Source of the DNA: Lingula anatina
Taxonomy: Eukaryota > Brachiopoda > Lingulata > Lingulida > Lingulidae
DNA length: 61,131 nucleotides
NCBI RefSeq assembly: GCF_001039355.2
Contig: NW_019773903.1
Coordinates: 258,954-320,084, forward strand
Reading direction: 5' to 3'
In this document: in pieces, positions 12,556 through 23,200 of the stretch
Position numbering within the stretch: the stretch's first letter is position 1
Layout of the letters: every line of letters begins with the position of its first letter
The notes under the pieces: generated by a model
What the model saw: the letters and a program-made list of their open reading frames with translations, nothing else
Told to the model about the DNA's origin: nothing
The model's database searches: none
Program-made: the position numbers and the translations under genes

Positions 12556-12981
12556 GCCCGTTTGACCTTGAAATAAAGGTCAAAGGTCAAATCCAAGGGC
12601 ATATTTGAAATCTACACATATGACTTTTTGAAAGCCGTCTGTAGAAATTTTTCCCATAATTCCTTCCGTAGGGTAGATAATTAGCATTTAATTTTGCCAT
12701 TTTTGGACAAGGGTGCATTGCAATGAGTGCCACACCTAGACCCCAATACCGACAAAGCCCAAATTTTACGTGGAACGAGTTGAGATTATAGGTGACCTAA
12801 ATCCAAGAGATGGGTACGCAGGCCCTAGTAGTCTAGGAGGAGAAGCGGTAACGGTGACTTGGCAGCTGAGCCGCAGTGGCCGGCGGAGCCGCAGGAGCCA
12901 GCGGAGCCGCAGGAGCCGGCAGAACATACGGGTCGGGACTAAAACCATGTGTACCGCCAGCGCCTACGCTGGTGGTACAAT
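12556..12981. repeat. Second copy of gap-flanking repeat
   Basis: Direct copy of 11606-12022, differing mainly in the GC-rich minisatellite (about 12862-12920). DR1 motif at 12577-12589; hairpin at about 12948-12980. Confidence 0.85.
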
Positions 12982-13499
12982 GATAACCCACAAATATAAG
13001 TTTTTGAAAGATGGATATTCATTTCAGTTTTGTCAGTTTTTCAGTTCGTTGTTTTCAAATTGACCTTGTTGTGATACTTCAGATAATTAACAAACAGCTC
13101 ACAATTCTTTTCACTGTGGTTAAATTCAATCTGCACTAACATCTGAAGGAACTTTGAATTCCCCGTGTATTTATAATGTAAATGAAGAAAGTGCAGCAAG
13201 GCAACACTAAAGACAGTAGCAAATGCAGGTGATGCCTAAATATCCAGACAGTGTCTGTACATAAAAAGGAAAAGGAGACATACACTGGTGTACTATTTAT
13301 ATATTGAAATAAGCACGCATGTCAAAAGATATGAATGTGAAGGTGATTAATGTAATAACTGGACTATTTACCCAGATTAAATCAGTTATTTAGAGAGGTA
13401 TATATATATTTTACTATCTGTTGTCAGTATTTTACAATCCAATATTTACTGGTACTTTACAAGTACTTTACAGGAGTGTCTTATTTAAGTATTGTTGGT

Positions 13500-13680
13500 A
13501 TTTTCAGCTAAATTTTACTAGAAGCTCTCAATAAGTATTATCAGTATTTTCAACTAAATATTTACTAGAAGCTCTCAATAAGTATTATCAGTATTTTCAG
13601 CTAAATATTTACTAGAAGCTCTCAATAAGTATTATCAGTATTTTCAGCTAAATATTTACTAAAAGCTTTCTGCAATTACT
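13500..13680. repeat. 47-bp tandem repeat, ~4 copies
   Basis: The unit contains GAAGCTCTCAATAAGTATTA and starts at 13521, 13568 and 13615, with a diverged fourth at about 13662. Non-coding. Confidence 0.9.
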
Positions 13681-13747
13681 AGGGAGCCGTAAGTACTGTC
13701 AGTATTTTCAAATCAATATTTACAACTACTTAACAAGTACTAGAGCA

Positions 13748-13880
13748 CTGTCTTAGACCCCATTCCCAGAGATTAGATCGATCCAAACTAGATCTACCTA
13801 ACTCCCTGTGGGTTCACGCTAAATAGCTGTCAGCCGAGCTGGCACGAAAGTTAATTACCCCCTACAGCTTGTAGTAGGCA
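13748..13880. mobile_element. Truncated second copy of the 2661-2873 MITE
   Basis: It matches the left end and core of the SPEN-intron element (CCATTCCCAGAGATTAGATC, GGTTCACGCTAAATAGCTGT, CTTGTAGTAGGC), then breaks off into the 65-bp tandem array. Confidence 0.75.
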
Positions 13881-14135
13881 ACTACTAGATTGTCTTAATA
13901 AGTATATGACATTATTTTCAGCTAAATATATACAAGTACTTTACAACTACTAGATTGTCTTAATAAGTATATGGCATTATTTTCAGCTAAATATATACAA
14001 GTACTTTACAACTACTAGATTGTCTTAATGAGTATATGGCATTATTTTCAGCTAAATATATACAAGTACTTTACAACTACTGGATTGTCTTAATTAAGTA
14101 TGTGTCATTATTGTCAGCTAAATATTTACAAGTAC
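13880..14135. repeat. 65-bp tandem repeat, 4 copies
   Basis: Unit starts (AACTACTAGATTGTC or close variant) at 13879, 13944, 14009 and 14074. It shares TTTTCAGCTAAATAT with the 47-bp array, so the two arrays probably have one origin, split by the MITE copy. Confidence 0.88.
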
Positions 14136-14299
14136 TGGAATGTCTACACTGGCTCTGATGATGGTAAACAGCAGCAGATACTTCTTCGAGGACACCTCTA
14201 CACATGGTATTATGTGTTTTAGTAGAGATGAGTATCACAACACAAATAATGCTCTTAGTATGAAATGTGGGAAATATCTATATTGCATCATGGACTGTC

Positions 14300-14790
14300 C
14301 CATTGTAGATTTTCAGCAAGTTTGCTCAAAATCACTAAAAACAGAAGTCACTTTATTTATCTGATGACAATATCTAAAGCATGCAAGTAATATGGTGGAT
14401 ATACACCATAGGTTCTTTGTCCACGGTGACCCAAGTAGGATAAAAAAATCTTGACACATACTGTCAAACACTGTACTCAAGTAGTTTTAATGTGCTCCAA
14501 TAGGGTGTGGATGGAGCTTAAATTCCTAACGCCAACGGCTTTTCACAAGTTTGTTCAATATCACTGGAAATAGAAAGTCACTTTATTTTATGTGATAACA
14601 ATATCTAAAGCATGCAAGTAATATGGTGGAAAAACACCATAGGTTCATAGTCAACGGTGACCCAAAAAGCATAAAAATCATACTGTCAAACATTGTACAC
14701 ATGTAGTTTTAATGTTCTTCAATACGGTTTTCACCTGTAACAGGTGTGGGAGAGCTTAAATTCCTATCGCCGACGGCTCTTCACAAGTAG
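14300..14790 (-). repeat. ~231-bp tandem duplication covering stop codon and 3'UTR of the CARD-like gene
   Basis: 14346-14570 and 14577-14790 are diverged direct copies (CACTTTATTT, AATATCTAAAGCATGCAAGT, ACACCATAGGTTC). On the minus strand each holds the end of the CDS (GGAATTTAAGC includes the stop) followed by an AATAAA signal (14582-14587 and 14352-14357). The upper copy is joined to the ORF; the lower is a 3' repeat of it. A third fragment starts near 14305. Confidence 0.8.
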
Positions 14791-15139
14791 CCGGATATCC
14801 TCCGACTTCATATTTCTGTAATTCATCCTCTACATCCTGGTGGCTAACTTCTAGTTCATCTGCCAGATGCCAATGTTGGCACTTTCTGAGGACATCTTTC
14901 AAATATTTGATTGGTTGTTTTTCAGGGTTACTTGCAATTAGTCTTTCAAACAGCTTTCTACAGGCATCTCTTGGATTTTCCTTGGCAGTATTTTTAAGCA
15001 CTGTAATCTCTTCATCTGGTACCATGTCATCTTGATTACAGTAATCTAAAATACTTCCAATATCAATATAAAGTTCCTCAGCAAAGTGAATCTTATTCTG
15101 TTTAAGTTTCTTATACTCCATTTCACTCTTAAGCCCATC
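14756..15139 (-). CDS. CARD-like terminal exon
   Basis: Acceptor (tttcctag on the minus strand) ends at 15140; phase 0; stop TAA at 14758-14756; 127 residues. The helical stretch from about residue 20 (AEELYIDIGSILDYCNQDDM, then PDEEITVL...ACRKLFERL...IKYLKDVLRKCQHWHLADEL) has CARD features: LxDYL-like helix 2, (V/T)xxEE, then KLFxxL and LRxxxHxHLAxxL. CARD is my best reading; another death-fold class is possible. The exon ends with a 27-residue tail. Confidence 0.75.
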   Translation of the reverse strand, partial: DGLKSEMEYKKLKQNKIHFAEELYIDIGSILDYCNQDDMVPDEEITVLKNTAKENPRDACRKLFERLIASNPEKQPIKYLKDVLRKCQHWHLADELEVSHQDVEDELQKYEVGGYPATCEEPSAIGI

Positions 15140-17192
15140 CTAGGAAAGAAATATAAGAAGTCAAGTAAGTAGTTTGTGTAGACATGTGCTTATCATAAAC
15201 TTTAATTTTGAAAGAGCGCCCTGCTGGAAGCAAGCAGATCTTTGCATTTTTTAATTTTTTAATTATTTAAAAATATATAAAAAATATAATATGCAACATA
15301 TAGATTAAGTTTTCTTTTTTTATACCTTCTAATGATATTTCACTTGGATTTTGAAGATATAGATTTGCTGAGGAGCAAATACTACAGATGTTTGCAAAAT
15401 ATAAAATCTCTGAAGCCAAAACGTTATATCATACTGTATGCTTGTGTGTAAAATTTGAAAAAAAAAAACTAATACTTTCATTTGACCAAACTGACAGTTA
15501 CCTTGACTTCATCAATCAAATCTTGTGGAATGTCTTGCTGTCCTTCTCTGTGGCGTTCTTTTAACTTTAACAAAACAATGATGAAAGATGCAATGGAACC
15601 CTTAACTTGAGACAACAAAGAAGACACAATATCGGGAGGACGTGGGGCTTCATCTGAAATGCCATACATCTTCTTTACTTGGTCCCATACATCATCTTGA
15701 GAAAGTGTCTCATTCAGTCGTTTTTTCAAACGTGGAGGAATATGTTTATGAAAAGATGTTGTCACATCGTTCTCTTTCATGTGTGTCATTGATGCCTTTT
15801 CTGAGTTATAATATTGGTTAACCAGCTGCAAATTGAGGGTAACATTGGTGTTGCCTGAATTAGCAGGGATCTGTCTTAGAACTCCAGCAATCTCATGTGT
15901 CACTGCCGCAGGTAACCTTACTAACTGATTATCCCCATGGGCCTGGTTAAGAGCTTGGTTTTCCATTGTTCTGGTGACACCCTGGTCTTGATCCCCAGTA
16001 GCCACAGGGTCATGGCCTGATTTCCTCCTTGCTTGAAAGTGGACGCCACGTTGTTCCTCCAGGCGGTGGTCAGTGACTGGTAAAGGTGGGGATTCGTGAA
16101 CTAAATTGCCACTTGTTTGGTAGTTGGCGTCACCTTGCTTCTCCCGTTCCTGGTCAGAGACTGGCCCCCATCTTAGTTGGTCCTGAAATAATGGTATTAA
16201 TAATAAACAATAATAAATACAGAAAAAAGAAGAAGAACACGAGTTAAAGACAAACAAAACTGCAACACTGTCAAACGAACAGACAAAAAGCTGAAAATAT
16301 TGATGTACATAGTTCGGTGCAATATTATTATTTATAAGAGAAAAAATAGCTAACACAGCTTTCCTTGAATATTGTTGGTGATAGAAGTGCACAAATTATA
16401 GGTTCTCAATATTCATGGAACCCACCGATTTCATTTGTAAAATATGAAATCATCAGATTGTGAAAAAATGTTTTAAGGAAATCTTTAATTATTTTGAGAA
16501 AAGTCCCTAGGAATACATGTAGCTCAAAGGAACGTACATCTTCATCATCTGAAGTCTTCCATTTTTTAGTTGATGTAGCATTTTTTCTTTTAGCAGGGGA
16601 TGTATTGCTTGGTGTCAACTTGATTTGTTTTGATGTTGAAGGGTTGCCATGATGGAAACTGCTGTCATCATCATCATCATCATCGTCGTCATCGATGTAT
16701 TTCCTTTTCTTCTGTATATTCTTAACAAGGGACTTGCCACCCATAAGGCTGGACTCACCCAAGTCAGAGGTTTCTCTGGATGTTTTAAACAGGTGCTGTA
16801 AGAACAAATAATAGAATAAATAAATATATTGGCATCATAAGTCTTCAGTCAATTGGCGATGACTATGATGATCAACATAAAAACCAGCAATTATAATAAT
16901 ATCTCTATGTATCTCTTTGTATATAGGCATTCAGAAAAGGTAGTTAGTAAATGGCTTCAGGCTGTTTGTAGTTGAAATTCACACATTAAAAATACCAAAA
17001 TGTGACATTGAGATATCTATCTGGTGGGTAACAAGTGTGTACCCCTAATTATTTTGACAAATATCATGATTACCCTCATTTGCCTTAGAAGTGCCTATAA
17101 AATCCAATCCATCTTGAATTTCCCCAAAATGATCAAATATATGGACATTAATTACCTATCATATGTCTCATGGGATAATAATAATAATAATC

Positions 17193-17228
<36 letters not shown>

Positions 17229-20200
17229 GAAAAACAACTGAATTTAGCTTCATTTTATATGGAAGCCCATCTCTCGCAGGTATTAACTGAACCCCACCTT
17301 CTATGGCCAATAGCAGCCATTTTGTTTTGTTTTGTTCCTGTAATAAAGCACTCAGAAACACAATTTAATAGATAGTGGGCAATGCGTCTTCCTAGTTGGT
17401 ATTAGTTGAAAACCTTTGTACATGTTTTTAGTATTCCTATGCCATACGGCGGCCATCTTGGATATGTCAAAAAGTCCAAGGACACTCGTTTGTCATCTGA
17501 CATATATGCATTATATGGGTAATAAGGGTGTGGAAAACATTGAGAAAATACTTCATTTGATAAAAATCAACATAGGTATGTACTTGTATATATTTCTACA
17601 GAATTTCACAAATTTGCGGTCATTTTGGATTTTTTGGCAAAACGGTAATTTTTTCCGTGGGCTACGGCTCTAATTTGATTTAGTATGTCAAAATGTACCT
17701 ACATGCAAAATTTGGTGCTTGTATCCACCATGTAACGATTTGTCTTTTTTTTTTGCCCTAAGCCACCGGTCTATTATGGAGGTCAAATGGTCAGATGGCA
17801 AGCACAGATTTCAGATTTATTGTTAAAGCTGCCGTTTTTGTGGTAAAATGGAATGATATTATATTTGTATGAGCAGTTTACAATGTATTTTTTGTGCAAT
17901 ATTGATTTCATATGGAGAGCTCTTGTCCCTTTAAATTTGTGGACAAGAAACAAGACAGTTACAGACATTGCATTTTAGTCATTACTAATCTAGATCCTAA
18001 ATGATGCTGAAGCTTGGGGTTGATTCTCGCCAATAGATGCAACAATAGTATAATGTTATAGTTACTATGCTGAAACTTGGGGTTGATTATTGCAAACAGA
18101 TGCAACAATAATATAATGTTTTAATTACTATGATATCATACAAAGACAATATCACACTGAAAATATGATAATGTCTCCTCACTTCACAGTAACCCAATTC
18201 CCTGTCTACTTACTGGTAACATCCAGTGGATGTCAAACTCTGTGGATGTCAGCACTTTGATGTCCTCTTCCTGATCCTCAGATACCTCCTGCTTTATGTG
18301 TATCTTGCAATCAAACACATCAAGTCCCTCTGTCATTTTTGGCCTCAGGGCATATGTTACATGTTCTGTTTCATTTTTCAGCAATTTCACATACTTTATC
18401 ACCTAAAACGCAAAAGGGTCTTTTTCAGACTTATTTACTATCACTCTCTCTTTATCATTATCTATTATTATAGCTCTCTCTATCATTATCTAAGAAACAA
18501 ATTTTGATATTTTCACACTAATCTACCAAAATCATCACACTACAGGCCCTTTATGCCTATATGGGATACCTTTGTTCCACAATACTGGAAAATATAAGCA
18601 ATAATAAACCTACCTTTTTAGGAGAATCTTTATGCATCTTCCACTCTGTCTCAAACCCATCCAACAAAAGGCTGACATCATAGGACTCCTTGTTTTCACT
18701 CTCACTGTACTCACAAGTCAAGAATTGAAACTTCTTTGCCAGATCTAACATCTCCATGAGGAGTGATTCCTTAGCATAAGTTCTCACAATCTACAAAATT
18801 CCAACAAAAAGTATTTAGCCTTCAATAGCAACATAACATTTTAGGGGTATCAAAAGATAAAGAGAAGCAAAGCAGCAAAGCTGTCAAATTTACAGACAAA
18901 AAGCTGAAAATAACAATGCACAAAATAGGCTACTGTCAATTCTGATACAAAAGTACATTATGCTTAACTGCAAATTCAACATCAAATTTTTATTATGCTC
19001 AACAGGTAACACCAATGCAAATAAAATGTGAAACAAACATAAGGCTTCAGGCCCATGAGAGTTCACACTTTGAAAGTGCCAGAATGAGAAAAATGAAAAT
19101 TTTACACAAAATTGCATCAATTCAATAATAAATGATAACCCAATTGAGCTGGCTTTCTAATTTGAACTGCATGGCAATCCTAAAAATCAAACTTGTAAGT
19201 TAAAAATAATAATAATAAGTAACACAGTTTCTTTTCATAATGTTTGCAGTAGCAGTGCATTTTTTTCAATTTTGATGTAACATTACATAATAAATTGCAG
19301 AATAATTATCACCAATTTTTGATTATTGACTATAAATAGCATGGACATGTAGAAAATTTGGTTACCATTCGGCTTTATGTCCATGGGAGCTCTGAGTCCC
19401 ACAATGAATGGCAACACGATAAAAATAAATATTTCACTAAAATGTATAACTACAAGAAAAAGAAGCAAATTAGACTGCTTTTCCAACTCGGCTGTGTTTC
19501 TTTTTTGAAAGTTTGACAATCATAAGTAACATGGTTTACCCATAATGGTCATCATGGCAGCAGCACCCAAAATTGCGTTTTCTTCTATTTTGATGCAACA
19601 TTACATAATGCCTAACAGCATAAAGACCATCAGTTTTTAATAATAAAATACACGTATCATGGATTTTTAGAAAATGTGACTAGCATAGGTCTTCAAGCCT
19701 GTGGAGATTCTAAGTCACAACNTTCGTTTTTAACGCAAAGAAGTCCAATACCCCTTTCACGACTCAGTCATTGTACAGCATGTTATATTACTCTTTACCC
19801 TTTTTATCTGACACTGTCTCTGTTTCTCTCCCCTTTTACTTTCTCTTGTTAGAAGGAGGGCAAATAATTAAGCATTCAAAATATGCATCACCAATCTTCA
19901 GAAAAGAATGAGTGAATGAACCATTGGGCTGGCCCACAACGTCCGACACAGCAGAATAAATAAAATAACAGCTTTTACAGATTTAACTGCATTTAGCTGT
20001 ATAGCGTCACTATATACATAATCCGCTGCACGCGCGAAGCTGTTGAACAAAAGGGTAGTTCTCTAGGGAAGACCTTTTGTTTACATAAGTACTCTAAGGG
20101 GGCGGGTCTAACCAGGCGACAAGAGGATTAGGCTAGTCACTATATTCCGTCAAATTCGTTTAGCGACCCTATCATTATCACACTCCCTCTATTGTATTTT

Positions 20201-23200
20201 CTGACGTTATAATTGTATCTAATCTTCTTCGTTAGATGGAAAAAATGCACACATATATAATCTTATGACTGTAGGGACACTACATTGATCAATACTTCTT
20301 CCATGGTCATGGAATAAGAACCAAGGACAATCTGTGGTCATGTGTGTATCCATCTCTTAACATTATGTATCCTTCACCACCCTGCTGCCTTGGAAGGATA
20401 CAATATTTTCCACAGGTTTCACCAGCTCAAATCAGCAAAGTAGATACAGGGACAAGATCCACGTCAAAATAATGCTTATCGAGTACCTTATGTTATGGTT
20501 CCTTTAGTTCATTGCCCAATGGGTGAAAAATCTTTCTGTGCTTGGTGATCATATTTTCTTTTCCCAAAGGAGAGTGGAAACTAAAGGATCCGACGCGTCT
20601 AAGATTCCTCCTGAGGAAACATGGTGTTACAGTGGATTGGAGAATTGGAGCATTTAGTACTTGGGTATTTCATTAAGCATATCGGTAAAGAGGTCATGGG
20701 TATATTCCTCAGAAACTAGCCATACACATAGTTCACTGCAGGTTGCAAAAATTGGAAGGTTTCTTCCAATTCACACATTGTTCTTTGTCTTACATAAAGC
20801 ACTTATGGTCCACATGGATGTGGTTTGAGTACAGTTTATGAGCTTACCGGGCGTAGTTTCTTTAACTCTCCTTATAAGCATGGGAAGTGCAAATGCTTGG
20901 CATTTTGTAGTCTTTTCCAGCATGGAGAAGAATGTCACCACCTTACAGTTACATGGTACTATGGAAGAGGCGCGCATGATTTTTGTACAGCTATATGGAT
21001 TTTTGGGTGTTAAGATATGACCAAAGGCCCTGCATATTTGCTTCTTGCAAAGCAGATCTTAGGTTTCTCCTCCCAACTGAGGATGCTCTTCATTTCTATG
21101 CCTTATGAGCTTTACCCTTACCAAAATATCAGGTCAGTTGCAAATTTACTGCTTTATTGCTGCAAATCTTCTGCAAATTGCAATTCCTTCTTTCCAATTT
21201 GCTGCAATATTCTGCAAATCAGCAGCAATAAAATTAATGATGACTTAATGATGTGGGGCATTATAAACTGCTAAACAGCAAAATGCATAGTTGTGGCCAC
21301 CATCTGTATTCCCAAAAATAAATTGCAACTAGAAAAGCACCTCGAGAGCGCAGACCTCTGTCAAGGCAGCAAAGTCTCCACCCAATGCTGTTTCACCCCT
21401 AAATTTTCATTCTATAATGATTTAGTTTTTTTATTATTGATTGATTATTGATCTGGATCACCACCAAAAACTAATAATCTGTTCCTTGGTCCACTTCTGG
21501 CAGCTTCTGAATATTTCATCAAAATTGGTCCATAACTTGATTTTTTTATTTTTGTTTATTGATTGATTATTGATCCAGGTCACTTCTAAGTTAACCCATT
21601 TCTGACCTACCCTGAAAATTCTATCGAAATTCATCCATAACTTTCTGAGTCATGTTGATGACAAATAAACAAAAAACAAACAAGCAGGGGTAAAAACATA
21701 ACCTCCTTGGCGGAGGTAACTAAAACACCAATGTAATAAATGAAACAAGTATCTATTGCATAGTTAAATAAATGTTGTTTGAAGTTTCAATAAAATATGA
21801 GTTTAGCTTTGATTCCATGAAGTGAAATTTGCATGGAATTGGAATTATTATTGTACAAAACCTTTGAGCTTCTTTTTGATAAACAAATAAATAGATAATG
21901 ATGTTATTCTAGACATGTAATTTGACAACATAGTTGTTAGGCTAAAAATACAATGGTCCAAGAACATGCATATGAATGTGAAGAAACTTGTAAATAATTT
22001 ACTGTGAATAAACATGCCATCTTAAATTTATCTGCAAAAAGTGAAAAAATTCTCATATACCCATATATTGTAAAATAAAAATGAAATGTACTTCATCAAA
22101 GGAGATATTTCAACTTTTTATGAGATACGTCACTTTGTTTCACATGAGGGTAATGATAAGGGATTTATGGTGGCCATTTTGGGTATTTCTATAAGCATAA
22201 AGCTTTCTTTCTGTATAAAGATAGTAAAAATGCAGGAAGTTAGGGTAGAGCATCTATGTTTGATGAAATTTTGCTTCTAGAAGATTGAAAAAAATTCTGA
22301 CAAAAAGAAAAGGGATTAAATTGCAAAATTGGTCAAATTTTGGCTGCCATATTGGATAGAGTGGCCATATTGGATTAATAGGTAGTGTATAATTAAACTT
22401 CATAAAATAAAAACAAGTGTACTTTACCAAATGTTTTAAAATGAAAGTAACCAAATGATTAAAAATGAAAGTATAATATACTTCATTGAATGAGATATAC
22501 CAACTTTTGGTATGATATGTTTCGCCTTTGACTCATATTGGTAAGGGGTGTATGGCAGTCATATTAGATTTTTCTCTAGTCATCTAACTTTAATGATGCA
22601 TTCAGATAGAAAAAATGCACACAGTATTGGAGAAATTCTATATTTGATAAAATTTAGCTTTTTCTATGATTGAAAGTAGTTCTAGATTACAGAAACCATG
22701 ACTTCGTTGCAAAAACTTGTGAAAATTTGGCCACCATCTTGGATAAAGTTGCCATCTTGGATTGAAATAGTTCTTTGAATTTACCTCTAAAATACTGAAG
22801 CAATTCCCCTTCACCCAAAAATTGTTAAATAGAAATAGCATTTGCTTAATTAGAGTAGATATTTGAACTTTTCTATAAAAGACAGGTAGTGCCCTTGACT
22901 CATAATGGTAAAGGGTGCATGGCGGCCATATTGGATTTTTTTGTATTCACAAAGCCTCTATATTACACATAGATGGTACAAATGCAGAAAATAGTAGAGG
23001 CATCCTTTATTTGATAAATGTTTGCTCATATCATGATTGAAAGAAATTCTAGATCAATGAAAAGAGGATTTAATTGCAAAAAATGTTGAAATATTGGCCG
23101 CCATCTTGGATAGAACGGCCATTTTGAATCCAATTGACCAATTTCTGCTACAGATCACCAGATAGTACACATTTCCACAATATATGGACAATAAAAATAT

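Noticed and set aside
11819-12602. Long ORFs through 11.8-12.6 kb on both strands
   Set aside because: Made of Ns and a GC-rich minisatellite (RSRRSRR).
18890-19519. Two minus-strand ORFs (76 and 78 codons)
   Set aside because: They lie in repeat R1, whose other copies break the frames.
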